This document shows, piece after piece, positions 18,875 to 26,503 of a DNA stretch of 64,000 bases. Each line of letters opens with the position of its first letter. The first letter of the stretch is position 1. The translations under genes were made by a program, and so were the position numbers. Below the pieces are notes generated by a model. It had not been told where the DNA came from. It was given only the letters and a program-made list of their open reading frames with translations, and ran no database searches. The DNA is from Neobacillus paridis (lineage in GTDB: Bacteria; Bacillota; Bacilli; Bacillales; Cytobacillaceae), in NCBI RefSeq assembly GCF_016765675.1, contig NZ_JAESWB010000365.1:1-64000 (forward strand), written 5' to 3'.

Positions 18875-18951
18875 AAAAAGGAGCTTTGAAAAAAAATAAC
18901 TTTTTTCAAAAGCCCCATTGCTCTCTTAATGAAAGTTGCACTTCCTTGTGC
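18875..18951 (-). promoter_or_regulatory. EutV/ANTAR dual-hairpin antitermination leader before eutS
   Basis: P1 (18938-18951) has stem GCAC/GTGC and loop AAGGAA. P2 (about 18909-18924) has an AGAGC/GCTTT stem with one G-U pair and loop AATGGG. Both loops carry A1 and G4. The terminator pairs 18901-18916 with 18880-18896 and ends in TTTTT (18875-18879). Promoter elements lie directly upstream (18959-19013). Confidence 0.88.
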
Positions 18952-18958
18952 TATTTAT

Positions 18959-19013
18959 AGTATAAAAGAAAAATATTAGTTGTGAGCGTTTACTTTTTAA
19001 ACAATTTGTGAAC
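18959..19013 (-). promoter_or_regulatory. Promoter block before eutS, with -10 TATACT and a candidate cre-like site
   Basis: The minus strand carries TATACT (18959-18964), eight bases before P1. A block of about 30 bases further upstream (GTTCACAAATTGTT, then AAAGTAAACGCTC) is repeated with identical spacing at 21477-21533. No consensus -35 lies at 16-18 bases, so an activator or repressor site is likely. AGTAAACGCTCACA (18982-18995 region) matches the CcpA cre consensus at 13 of 14 positions, suggesting catabolite control. The copy at 21.5 kb matches less well. Confidence 0.55.
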
Positions 19014-20153
19014 TTAAAAAATTTGCTTAACAATTGCTTCAATATCGTTTGTTGTTGGCAACCTTGGATTTGCTTTTGTGCATCCATCCTTTAATGCTGC
19101 TTCAGTTATTGTCTCTAAAGACTTCATCAGTTGCTCATATGTCAGTCCGCATGCTCTTAAATTCTGCGGCATATTTAGATCTTTTTTTAATTGTTGAATA
19201 TGTTGAATCAAGCTTGTTACTCCACTTCTAATGTTGCTTGACGAGAAACCACTTTTTTTTGCTAATTGGGCATATTTTTGCGCTGTGAGTGTTTGTGTGC
19301 TATTGGAAAAACCCTTCAGGTCAGCATTATATTCAATTACTGCTGTTAGTAAAAGAGCATTCATTCTTCCATGAGGAATATGAAATTGCGCCCCACACGC
19401 ATGTGCAATCCCGTGATTGACCCCAAGTCCTGCGATATTGAAAGCCATTCCAGCCAAACAAGATGCATAATGAACCTTTTCTCTTGCTTCGATGTCTTTT
19501 CCATTGTTATAGCAACGCAATAGGTAATCAAAAATTAACTGGAAAGCCTTTTCAGCCAATGCATCGGAAAAATCGTTGGCATTAGTCGAAACATATGCTT
19601 CTAATGCGTGCGTTAAAACATCTAAACCAGTATCAGCGGTAATGACCGGAGGAACAGAAATGACAAGATTAGGATCCAAGATAGCTTCATCAGGTAATAA
19701 AGAATCTGCAATAAGCGGATACTTAACATGTTTTTCTTGATCAGTAATTACCGAAAATGAAGTAACTTCCGATCCTGTACCACTTGTAGTTGGAATTGCA
19801 ATAAATTTTAAATCATTTTCCTGTTTAAATAATCTTATCGAAAATTCTTTAATCGCCTTCGCTGTATCAATTGCTGAACCACCTCCGATTGCTATCAGGA
19901 CCGAAGGATAAAATTCCTGTAAGGCCTTTACACCGATTGTGACCGTTTCAATAGGAGGGTCGGGGATAATATCACTAAAAATTAAGTACTCATTATGATT
20001 AGAATGAAGCCGATTCGTGACCTCACTAACAATTCCTGACTGGACAATAAATGGATCTGCGATAATAAAGACTTTTTGTCCTGTTATCTTCAGCAGACTG
20101 TCAAGCGAGTTTGCACCAATATTAAGTTTTGTTCGTAAAGATATTTCCTCCAT
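19014..20153 (-). CDS. eutG: EutG iron-containing alcohol dehydrogenase
   Basis: A 379-residue group III alcohol dehydrogenase. NAD-binding motif IAIGGGSAIDTAKAI (about residues 90-105), PTTSGTGSEVT, and metal ligands in DTGLDVLTHALEAYVS and NHGIAHACGAQFHIPHGR. It reduces acetaldehyde to ethanol and regenerates NAD+ for EutE inside the microcompartment. It follows eutQ after 162 bases that hold no gene and no cobalamin riboswitch or ANTAR leader that I can see. Confidence 0.92.
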   Translation of the reverse strand: MEEISLRTKLNIGANSLDSLLKITGQKVFIIADPFIVQSGIVSEVTNRLHSNHNEYLIFSDIIPDPPIETVTIGVKALQEFYPSVLIAIGGGSAIDTAKAIKEFSIRLFKQENDLKFIAIPTTSGTGSEVTSFSVITDQEKHVKYPLIADSLLPDEAILDPNLVISVPPVITADTGLDVLTHALEAYVSTNANDFSDALAEKAFQLIFDYLLRCYNNGKDIEAREKVHYASCLAGMAFNIAGLGVNHGIAHACGAQFHIPHGRMNALLLTAVIEYNADLKGFSNSTQTLTAQKYAQLAKKSGFSSSNIRSGVTSLIQHIQQLKKDLNMPQNLRACGLTYEQLMKSLETITEAALKDGCTKANPRLPTTNDIEAIVKQIF

Positions 20154-20315
20154 TTCTAATTATCCTTTCTGAAATATTCTTGTCCCATTACATGTTTCTA
20201 ACCCGGTGGTGAAGATGTATTGTTTTTTCACCAACCTTTCTTTTTCGAAATATATTTTCCTAAAACTCCTGATAGAATTTCTTGAATTATTTTAAAATCT
20301 ATTGACAGGTTATAA

Positions 20316-20786
20316 TCATTGGTTTGCCCAGTCAGCTGGATATGTGATATATAAAAAACGTGCATGATTCTTTACTGAAAATTGGATCTTGCTATCTCTA
20401 GGAATAAATATTATTTCTCCCTCTCCGGCACTGATTGTCTTTCCATTCACCAAGATATCAAGCTGGCCTTCAATGACATAATCTATTTCGTCATATTTCA
20501 ATGTCCAATCAAATGTAGTATCAGCCATTTCCATGACCCCACATCCTAATCTAGGACTCTCTTTCAAAGTAAAAATATCCTTTGTGTAGACAATATCCTC
20601 TTTGCTTCCAGTATCCAAACGATCTTCTTCTGTCACTTTGATTGTTGGAATACTAACTGATATCACACCGCTCGAGTCAACGGTTTTATTTATTGCCTGG
20701 ATTCCTCCTATGTCTAATTGTTCAGCGATAACTTTTTTTATCAAATCTTCCAATAATGATTTATTTAATGTCTCCACAATGTTCAT
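20316..20786 (-). CDS. eutQ: EutQ cupin protein (acetate kinase-type)
   Basis: A 156-residue EutQ with an amphipathic N-terminal helix (LLEDLIKKVIAEQLDIG), likely an encapsulation signal, a flexible linker and a C-terminal cupin barrel (DEIDYVIEGQLDILVNGK; GEGEIIFIPRDSKIQFS). EutQ of Salmonella has acetate kinase activity and would complete acetyl-phosphate to acetate with ATP gain after PduL. It starts nine bases after the remnant eutC reading frame, so it belonged to a second eut transcription unit controlled by the tandem leaders at 21.24-21.47 kb. Confidence 0.9.
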   Translation of the reverse strand: MNIVETLNKSLLEDLIKKVIAEQLDIGGIQAINKTVDSSGVISVSIPTIKVTEEDRLDTGSKEDIVYTKDIFTLKESPRLGCGVMEMADTTFDWTLKYDEIDYVIEGQLDILVNGKTISAGEGEIIFIPRDSKIQFSVKNHARFLYITYPADWANQ

Positions 20787-20794
20787 CTCCTAAT

Positions 20795-21072
20795 TTATTG
20801 AAATTTATGATACTTATTTAAATTGATGCCGGAAGCCTTTTGTTCAAGTATGGTTTGAATTAGACCGGCAAGATATGCACCTGCTTCAACAGGAGCTAAA
20901 CCTCCTTCGTGAATTTTTGAAATAACTATTCTTTCAGACTCTCATGGTTAAACATAACTTCTATTACGTTTTTTGAAAGATTATCCATTTGGCTGTTTTC
21001 GTTAGTTGCCTTTGTTTCATCACCATTGATGAGTTCTTCAAGTATTTGGTTAATAACTGTTTCAAGATCCAT
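20795..21072 (-). pseudogene. eutC: Gutted second copy of eutC
   Basis: An ATG at 21072 behind GGAGGAGGGAG opens a 48-residue frame beginning MDLETVINQILEELINGDET, resembling the EutC N-terminal targeting helix and linker. It then meets a stop. In another frame the EutC C-terminus follows: [20 protein letters not shown] and QKASGINLN, clearly parallel to the intact gene's end ([22 protein letters not shown]). About 200 central residues are missing. It is not a functional lyase subunit, although the short targeting peptide could still be made. It is evidence of a former second eutC. Confidence 0.88.
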
Positions 21073-21243
21073 TTCTCAATCTCCCTCCTCCAAAAATATA
21101 GGAAAAATTTTATACTTCTCTATTAGTCTCCCATGCAGCGCAAAATCAGCGCTGCACCACAAAGAATGAAAATAGTTATACTTTCATGATGGCTAAAACT
21201 ACTGGGCTCAAGCCTATGCAAATTCTTTTTGGCTTATAAAAGC

Positions 21244-21340
21244 AAAAAGGCTTAAGATTATAAATATCCCTAAAGGTAGGAATATTACTTATAACCCTAA
21301 GCCTCTTTGCTTTTAAATCTATGCTTCAACATTGAAGCAT
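21244..21340 (-). promoter_or_regulatory. EutV/ANTAR leader (eutA-type) before the eutC remnant
   Basis: P1 (21321-21340) has a 7-bp stem ATGCTTC/GAAGCAT and loop AATGTT. P2 (21299-21312) has stem AAGC/GCTT and loop AAAGAG. Both loops have A1 and G4. The terminator is a long imperfect hairpin beginning AGGCTTAGGG and closing CTTAAGCCT, followed by TTTTT (21244-21248). P2 loop and terminator are nearly the same as in the leader before eutA, indicating that the two were copies. Confidence 0.88.
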
Positions 21341-21353
21341 ATATAACTATTTT

Positions 21354-21401
21354 TTATTCATCTGTAATCGATAAACTCAACAGCTTTATCTTTTTAAAGA
21401 A
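21354..21401 (-). pseudogene. Possible last codons of a deleted eutW copy
   Basis: Between the two tandem leaders only about 60 bases remain. A frame there ends in a TAA (21354-21356) after codons reading LSLSITDE, 13 bases before P1. The intact eutW ends FELQNE 18 bases before its own P1. The parallel placement suggests this is the tail of a lost eutW, but the match is too short to prove it. Confidence 0.25.
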
Positions 21402-21403
21402 AC

Positions 21404-21469
21404 AAAAAGGGACCTTTGAAATTTCAAAAGCCCCATTGCCTTCAATATTAAAGCTGCACGCCTTTGTGC
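21404..21469 (-). promoter_or_regulatory. EutV/ANTAR leader (eutS-type), upstream member of the tandem pair
   Basis: P1 (21456-21469) has stem GCAC/GTGC and loop AAAGGC. P2 (21428-21441) has loop AATGGG on a 4-bp stem with one G-U pair. Both loops have A1 and G4. The terminator pairs GGGGCTTTTGAAA with TTTCAAAGGTCCC and ends in TTTTT. Loop P2 and the terminator resemble the leader before eutS. No gene now lies between this leader and the next one 60 bases on. Confidence 0.88.
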
Positions 21470-21476
21470 TGTTTAT

Positions 21477-21533
21477 AGTATAAAATAAAAAAGCGAACTA
21501 CGAGCGTTTACTTTCTTAACAATTTGTGAACTA
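21477..21533 (-). promoter_or_regulatory. Promoter block before the tandem eut leaders
   Basis: TATACT (21477-21482) and the upstream block (AGTTCACAAATTGTT, AAAGTAAACGCTC) are the same as in the promoter before eutS, with identical spacing between the blocks. Nineteen bases between them are not conserved, so selection or recent duplication acts on the two boxes. The 157 bases between here and the divergent LysR gene show no further feature. Confidence 0.55.
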
Positions 21534-21702
21534 ATTCATTTTTTCTCAATAGTTTCTTTATCAGTATTGTTGGAATTCTTGGATCCGTCAGTGAATTTTC
21601 CTGTAAAATTCATAACCCATTCTACTAATTCATTATATTATAAGAATATAGTTACATGACTAACATCAAAAATCACGAGCCGTCAGAAGGGTGGGTTCCG
21701 AA

Positions 21703-22572
21703 TTGAATCTCGAAAATATTGAGGCTTTTGTCTATGCTGTTCATTTAGGAAGCTTTGTTAAAACGGCCGAGGCTCTCTATTTAACACAGCCTTCCGTTAC
21801 CGCACGGATTCACTCCCTGGAAAGTGAACTTAATGTGGAATTGTTTCAGCGGACTGGGAAACATATTTCCCTAAGTGAACAGGGGAAAATTTTTTTGCCA
21901 TATGCACAAACGATTCTCCAATCTTATCAGGAAGCAAAGGTGAAACTGCATCATCCTATCACCACACCCAATCAATTAAAAATTGGCTGTGCCAGTTCTA
22001 TTTCGAATTATATTATCCCAGAGCTCATTCCTACCTTTCAACAGGAATATCCTAATGTCAACATCAAGATTATTACTGGGCATTCCAACGATATTTTGGA
22101 CAAAGTGCTGAATAAGAAGGTCGATTTCGGTATCGTTCGCACGGTTAAACACTCGCAAATTAAATCACTGTTATTTCGCCACGATCCGATTGGCTTGTTT
22201 GCCCCGGCGGGACATCCCCTTCTACAAAGTGAGCAGGTCACGATTGAGGAAGTAAGTGAACAACCATTGATCTTTTTTGATTATGGGTCGGTAGATTGGT
22301 TGATGATCTATCGTTTATTTGATTCTAAAAATCTTAAACCTAATATCATTCTTGAAGTAGATAGTATGGAAACAGCCAAAAACCTGGTCATGAATGGTGT
22401 GGGGGTCAGCTTCTTACCACAGCATTGTGTGGTAAAAGAGCTTGCGGACGGTCGACTGTTTCGTGTCCCACTCATTTCCCCAGGTCAACTTGATGTAAAA
22501 ATTGAGATTATTTATCGAAAGGGTGAGCGGAAATCACCTTTTATTGACTTTTTTATTCTCAACAGTGTATGA
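21703..22572 (+). CDS. LysR-family transcriptional regulator
   Basis: A LysR regulator of about 289 residues. The start is taken as TTG at 21703 (LNLENIEAFVYAVHLG), nine bases after AAGGGTGGG and matching the family N-terminus. The GTG at 21691 overlaps that site. Helix-turn-helix: AEALYLTQPSVTARIHSLES. The effector-binding domain follows from about residue 90. It is transcribed with the racemase gene 150 bases downstream and away from the eut remnants. Likely controls the racemase or a nearby promoter; the effector is unknown. Confidence 0.88.
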   Translation: MNLENIEAFVYAVHLGSFVKTAEALYLTQPSVTARIHSLESELNVELFQRTGKHISLSEQGKIFLPYAQTILQSYQEAKVKLHHPITTPNQLKIGCASSISNYIIPELIPTFQQEYPNVNIKIITGHSNDILDKVLNKKVDFGIVRTVKHSQIKSLLFRHDPIGLFAPAGHPLLQSEQVTIEEVSEQPLIFFDYGSVDWLMIYRLFDSKNLKPNIILEVDSMETAKNLVMNGVGVSFLPQHCVVKELADGRLFRVPLISPGQLDVKIEIIYRKGERKSPFIDFFILNSV

Positions 22573-22720
22573 ACTCAGATACATTCATAGGGATATAAGT
22601 TTCAACCGAAATCTAGTCCCTATATATAGAAGTTCTATAATGAATATAGGATTTCGATATACGCTGCCTCTCACCCTGGACTTATACTTTAAGTGAATAA
22701 TCAAAAAGGTGGAGAGTGGT

Positions 22721-23413
22721 ATGAAGACAGTCGGTATTATCGGCGGCATGGGACCGCTAGCTACAGTTGATTTGATGACAAAAATGATTCTCTTAACACC
22801 TGCAAAAAACGATCAGGAACATATTCATATGATCGTGGATAATTATCCGCAAATTCCGGACCGTACTTCAGCGATCATAGAAGATGGAATCAATCCACTG
22901 CCATTTATGATTCAATCAGCCCGCAGATTGGAAATGGCTGGAGCTGATATGCTTGCGATTGCCTGCAATACGGCACATTATTTTTTACCAGATATTCAAG
23001 CCGCAGTCAGCATCCCGATTATAAACATGCCGAAAGAAACGGTAAACTATATTAAGGAAACGGGATTAAAACGCATTGCTTTATTAGCGACTGATGGAAC
23101 ACTGGCCACAAAGCTATACCAAAATTATCTTAGTGAAGGTAAAATTACTGTACTAATACCTGACGAAATGACACAAGCGAGAGTGATGGAAGGGATTTAT
23201 GCGGTAAAATCCGGAGATACCATGGAAGCGAAGGAAATATTGCTGCAGGCAGCCGAGACAATGATTACTGCAGGGGCAGAGGCCGTCATTGCCGGGTGCA
23301 CCGAAATTCCTTGTGTTTTAAGTGAACAGGATGGCATCAATGTCATTGATCCCAGTTTTATTTTAGCAAGAAGGATTGTCGACCTTGCTTCAGGAAGTTT
23401 GGTTTATTCATAA
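22721..23413 (+). CDS. Aspartate/glutamate racemase family protein
   Basis: A 230-residue cofactor-independent racemase-like protein with the two catalytic cysteines in IACNTAHYF (about residue 83) and AGCTEIPCV (about residue 190), and the N-terminal GIIGGMGPLAT signature. The ATG at 22721 follows AAGGTGGAG. Interconverts D- and L-aspartate, glutamate or a related amino acid; substrate not predictable. Possible use in peptidoglycan or spore-related D-amino acids. Confidence 0.9.
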   Translation: MKTVGIIGGMGPLATVDLMTKMILLTPAKNDQEHIHMIVDNYPQIPDRTSAIIEDGINPLPFMIQSARRLEMAGADMLAIACNTAHYFLPDIQAAVSIPIINMPKETVNYIKETGLKRIALLATDGTLATKLYQNYLSEGKITVLIPDEMTQARVMEGIYAVKSGDTMEAKEILLQAAETMITAGAEAVIAGCTEIPCVLSEQDGINVIDPSFILARRIVDLASGSLVYS

Positions 23414-23467
23414 GTCAGGCAGTATTGTCATTTTTTCTTTCTCCCTCTTATAAAAGAAGATATTAAC

Positions 23468-23500
23468 AGCCAATCGCTCGTTCGATTGGTTTTCTTATTT
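23468..23500 (+). terminator. Terminator of the racemase gene
   Basis: Stem CCAATCG (23470-23476) and CGATTGG (23483-23489) with a 6-base loop, followed by TTTTCTTATTT. Confidence 0.8.
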
Positions 23501-23532
23501 AAAAAGCGATGCCTGCAGCAATGCCTTCATCA

Positions 23533-23739
23533 CTAAGACGCAGAATGTTTACAGCACATTCCACTTTTATCTTCCATACTAACAAGCTCATTTAAAGCTA
23601 TATCGAGTTTTTTACTTGCAAGAAGTGTTTCTTCAGCAGAAAGACCTTTTTCCATTCCTAATTTAATCATCCGTTTTCGTAATCGCTCAATTTTAATAGC
23701 AAGAAAAACTTTTCGCTCATACATACTCATGGAGGTCAC
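23533..23739 (-). CDS. Spo0E-like aspartyl-phosphate phosphatase
   Basis: A 68-residue two-helix protein with the family pattern [12 protein letters not shown], then a [15 protein letters not shown] segment corresponding to the conserved SxxLD motif. Spo0E-like proteins remove phosphate from Spo0A or related response regulators, delaying sporulation. Monocistronic, no obvious partner. The C-terminal CCKH tail is unusual but of unknown meaning. The 310 bases upstream hold the purine permease terminator and nothing else recognised. Confidence 0.82.
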   Translation of the reverse strand: MTSMSMYERKVFLAIKIERLRKRMIKLGMEKGLSAEETLLASKKLDIALNELVSMEDKSGMCCKHSAS

Positions 23740-23956
23740 CCTTTCTGTATTTCCTCCTAACAGGAACTTACATTAATTCAAGACTTAAAGCAATCATACA
23801 ATTATTGTTTTAAGTGGAATTAAATATAGCAAAACCCTTTTTAGTCCTTTATTCCCATAATATATAAATTAATCATTTTTTTATATGAAAAATATCACAG
23901 AAATAAAAAAAACACGATATTTTATCCCAAGCGCGCCTATAGTCATGGTTATCATC

Positions 23957-24004
23957 AAAAGAAAACCCACGAACGGGTCGCGACGTTTGTCCGCCATTCG
24001 TGGG
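23957..24004 (-). terminator. Terminator of the purine permease gene
   Basis: CCCACGAA (23966-23973) and TTCGTGGG (23997-24004) form an 8-bp stem; on the minus strand it is followed by TTTTCTTTT. Confidence 0.8.
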
Positions 24005-24049
24005 CATTTTCTTGATATCTGTAGGATTTTGAACCATATCCAGCTATTA

Positions 24050-25345
24050 TTATATGACATAGACAAAATAACCGATAAATATCGCACATAAAACATACAT
24101 AATCGGATGGACTTCCAATGTTTTCTTAGTAGCTAACATCGTGATTGGATATAAAATAAATCCTAAGGCGATTCCAGTTGCGATACTATAGGTTAAAGGC
24201 ATCGTAATAATCGTGACAAAGCATGGAATCACAATAGCAAAGTTACTCCAATTGATTTTGCTGATCTCGGTTGCCATCATCGCACCAACGATGATTAAGG
24301 CTGGTGCCGTTACCTCCGGTGTGACAACCGCAAGTACAGGTGCAAAAAACAATGATATGGTAAAGCATGCGGCGATGATAATGGATGTAAAGCCTGTCCT
24401 GCCGCCCACAGCAATCCCCGCCGTTGACTCCACAAATGACGCCGTTGTTGAAGTTCCCAATACAGAGCCAACAATACCGGACAACGAGTCGGCCAAAAGG
24501 GCTTTCCCGGCATTTGGAATCTGATTATCCTTCATTAAACCGGCCTGGCTGGCAATCGCGATCAAAGCGCCGGTTGTATCAAAAAAGGCAACAAATAAAA
24601 AGGTGAAAATAACAGCTAGCATTTTTATCGAAAAAATCTCATCCAAATGGCCGAATAGCACCCCAAAGGTAGGCTCTAAACTAGGAATGCTCCCAATAAT
24701 TTTATCCGGAGGAGTAATAATTCCAAATATCATCCCGAGAATGGTTGTGAGCACCATTCCATAAAAAATGCCCCCTTTTATCCCTTTATTTAATAGAAAA
24801 ATCATAATGATAAAGCCAACAATTGCGAGTACGGTCGGGGCTGATTTGAGGTTGCCAATTGCAACAAAAGTAGCTTCATTTGCCGTAATAATACCGGCAT
24901 TTTTCAAACCCATAAAAGCCACGAAGAAACCAATCCCAGCGGCAATAGCATGTTTTAAATCTGCGGGAATAGCGTTAATAATTTTTTCGCGGATTTTTAA
25001 TATACTTAAGATCATGAATAACAATCCAGCGACAAATACCCCGGCCAACGCTGTTTCCCACGGTATTTTCATGCCAATACAGACACTAAACGTAAAAAAG
25101 GCATTAATTCCCATGCTAGGCGCAATTCCGATTGGAAAATTAGCCATTACACCAATTAACAAGGATCCGATAATCGCCGATAAGGCAGTTGCCGTAAATA
25201 ACGCTCCCTTGTCCATGCCGGTTTGACTCAAGATCACCGGATTGACAACTAGAATATAAGCCATTGATAGAAATGTCGTAATTCCTGCGGCACTTTCCTG
25301 TTTAAAAGAAGTACCCCGCTCGGAAAATTGAAAGTAGTTTCTCAT
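24050..25345 (-). CDS. Guanine/hypoxanthine permease, PbuG type (NCS2/AzgA)
   Basis: A 431-residue permease with about 12 membrane segments and AzgA/PbuG family signatures (ITTFLSMAYILVVNP; NFPIGIAPSMGINAFFTF; DTTGALIAIASQAGL; STTASFVESTAGIAVGGRTG). It imports guanine and hypoxanthine by proton symport. The guanine riboswitch upstream (25446-25514) supports the purine substrate directly. Start ATG at 25345 after GGAGGACAATC. Confidence 0.93.
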   Translation of the reverse strand: MRNYFQFSERGTSFKQESAAGITTFLSMAYILVVNPVILSQTGMDKGALFTATALSAIIGSLLIGVMANFPIGIAPSMGINAFFTFSVCIGMKIPWETALAGVFVAGLLFMILSILKIREKIINAIPADLKHAIAAGIGFFVAFMGLKNAGIITANEATFVAIGNLKSAPTVLAIVGFIIMIFLLNKGIKGGIFYGMVLTTILGMIFGIITPPDKIIGSIPSLEPTFGVLFGHLDEIFSIKMLAVIFTFLFVAFFDTTGALIAIASQAGLMKDNQIPNAGKALLADSLSGIVGSVLGTSTTASFVESTAGIAVGGRTGFTSIIIAACFTISLFFAPVLAVVTPEVTAPALIIVGAMMATEISKINWSNFAIVIPCFVTIITMPLTYSIATGIALGFILYPITMLATKKTLEVHPIMYVLCAIFIGYFVYVI

Positions 25346-25365
25346 GATTGTCCTCCATATCTATT

Positions 25366-25396
25366 AAAAAATCCCCCGGCTCAAGCTGCCGCAGGA
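25366..25396 (-). terminator. Expression-platform terminator of the guanine riboswitch
   Basis: Minus-strand TCCTGCGGC pairs with GCCGGGGGA (one mismatch) and is followed by six T residues (25366-25371). It lies between the aptamer and the permease start, as expected for a riboswitch that terminates when guanine is bound. Confidence 0.85.
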
Positions 25397-25445
25397 TGTT
25401 CTGCAAAGGACAAATTGTATACTTTGATAAATCAAACGCATTGCC

Positions 25446-25514
25446 CCTTGTAGACAGGCTATTTACGGCAGCCTGGTAGAGACATTCGAGCCATATTCTC
25501 GAACTTATACAAGG
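25446..25514 (-). ncRNA. Guanine-class purine riboswitch aptamer
   Basis: Minus strand: the P1 arms CCTTGTA and TACAAGG close a three-way junction containing the conserved AATATGG, GTCTCTACC and CCGTAAA segments. The discriminator base before the 3' P1 arm is C (GTCTACAAGG), which selects guanine rather than adenine. Guanine binding is predicted to favour the downstream terminator and shut off the permease. Confidence 0.92.
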
Positions 25515-25627
25515 TGAATCTATATTAGAATAATAAATGAATATTATCAGTGATAAGGTTCATCGTCAATAACAATCGTCATTTTCAGCCAATTAAGTTA
25601 ACTTGAACAAGGAACATTTTTGATTTG

Positions 25628-25695
25628 CCGATATATTGGCATAATTCACCGATAAAAGGTCCTGTTTCGCCGATATGTAGGAAAAATCGCTGATA
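25628..25695. repeat. Four phased CCGATA-type repeats spaced 21, 21 and 20 bases
   Basis: In a 290-base gap, CCGATA occurs at 25628, 25649 and 25670 and CTGATA at 25690, each in a related context (TTTGCCGATA, TTCACCGATA, TTCGCCGATA, ATCGCTGATA). The spacing equals two helical turns. It is non-coding. The rest of 25515-25803 shows no gene, only the downstream terminator. Confidence 0.7.
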
Positions 25696-25739
25696 CATTT
25701 TTCTAAACTATTTTATTAACAAAATATTCCTTCTAAAAT

Positions 25740-25777
25740 AAGAAAAAAGACAGCGATTTTTTATGATCGATGTCTTT
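25740..25777 (-). terminator. Terminator of the glycine-rich protein gene
   Basis: AAAGACA (25746-25752) and TGTCTTT (25771-25777) form a stem, extended internally by CGAT/ATCG; the minus strand continues TTTCTTATTTT. Confidence 0.75.
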
Positions 25778-25803
25778 ATGATCGTTGTAGGATTATTTTT
25801 TTA

Positions 25804-26325
25804 TTAGCTGCTTGATTCTTCGATCTTTTTTCCTCCAAGTTGGAAGCCAAAATTGCCACCGTATTTTCCTAACTTCCCACCTACATGTGCTCCAAGGCCG
25901 TGCCCGCCACCTAAATGTCCGCCGGCTTGAACACCAACGCCCTGCTGACCGCCTAATTGACCAGCCGCATGAAGACCAAGACCATGTCCTCCTCCCAATT
26001 GACCGCCGGCCTGAAGTCCAAGGCCATTCGGACCTCCTAAAGAGCCCATGGCATGTACATCCAGTCCCTGTCCGCCACCCAGTTGGCCGCCGGAATAAAC
26101 CCCAAGCCCATGCTGACCGCCTAATTGACCGCCAATATTGTAGCCAACTCCAGTGCCGCCGCCTAATTGACCGCCACCATAAACACCGCCATATTTGCCC
26201 CCAAAATACCAATGTCCCGGGGGAGGCGACCCGTAATAAACCTTTGGGTAGGAGTAAGTATATTGATAATATGACCGTGAATAGGGACTCGGTTGATACC
26301 CAAACATATTAGGTCCTGTTATCAT
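25804..26325 (-). CDS. Glycine-rich protein with tandem 14-residue repeats, possible spore surface protein
   Basis: About 173 residues from the ATG at 26325 (nine bases after GGAGG; a TTG at 26331 is too close to it). Residues 1-50 are rich in Tyr, Pro and Ser. Residues 55-160 hold about seven 14-residue units of the form GGQLGGxxGLGVxA, ending in a short Lys/Glu/Ser tail. No signal peptide. The regular Gly/Leu pattern suggests a beta-solenoid or glycine-loop surface protein, as seen among Bacillus spore coat and exosporium proteins. I do not recognise a named family. The overlapping Arg/Trp-rich frame is a shadow. Confidence 0.75.
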   Translation of the reverse strand: MITGPNMFGYQPSPYSRSYYQYTYSYPKVYYGSPPPGHWYFGGKYGGVYGGGQLGGGTGVGYNIGGQLGGQHGLGVYSGGQLGGGQGLDVHAMGSLGGPNGLGLQAGGQLGGGHGLGLHAAGQLGGQQGVGVQAGGHLGGGHGLGAHVGGKLGKYGGNFGFQLGGKKIEESSS

Positions 26326-26408
26326 CCGCAAAAACCTCCAATCTTCTTGATGATCTAGTCTATGCTTAGCTGACCAGACGTGTTAACGGCGCTTGACACT
26401 GGATAAAA

Positions 26409-26439
26409 GAAAAAAGCAGCCTATACCTTCAAAGCTGCT
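26409..26439 (-). terminator. Terminator of the nitroreductase gene
   Basis: AGCAGC (26415-26420) and GCTGCT (26434-26439) form the stem; the minus strand continues with six T residues and CTTTT. Confidence 0.8.
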
Positions 26440-26503
26440 TCTGTTACTTGTTCAATTTGATTATTAGATTTTCGAGTGACCATATAAATGCTTCGGGCAA
26501 TTA

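Noticed and set aside
20154-20315. Cobalamin riboswitch or EutX-like RNA before eutG
   Set aside because: No B12-box sequence and no hexaloop hairpin could be found in this gap; only a weak GGTGAA/TTCACC stem is present.
25793-26212. 139-codon minus-strand frame rich in Arg, Trp and Ser overlapping the glycine-rich protein
   Set aside because: It is the shifted reading of a Gly-rich repeat region, has no ribosome binding site and no protein-like composition. The glycine-rich frame has a good start and a matching terminator.
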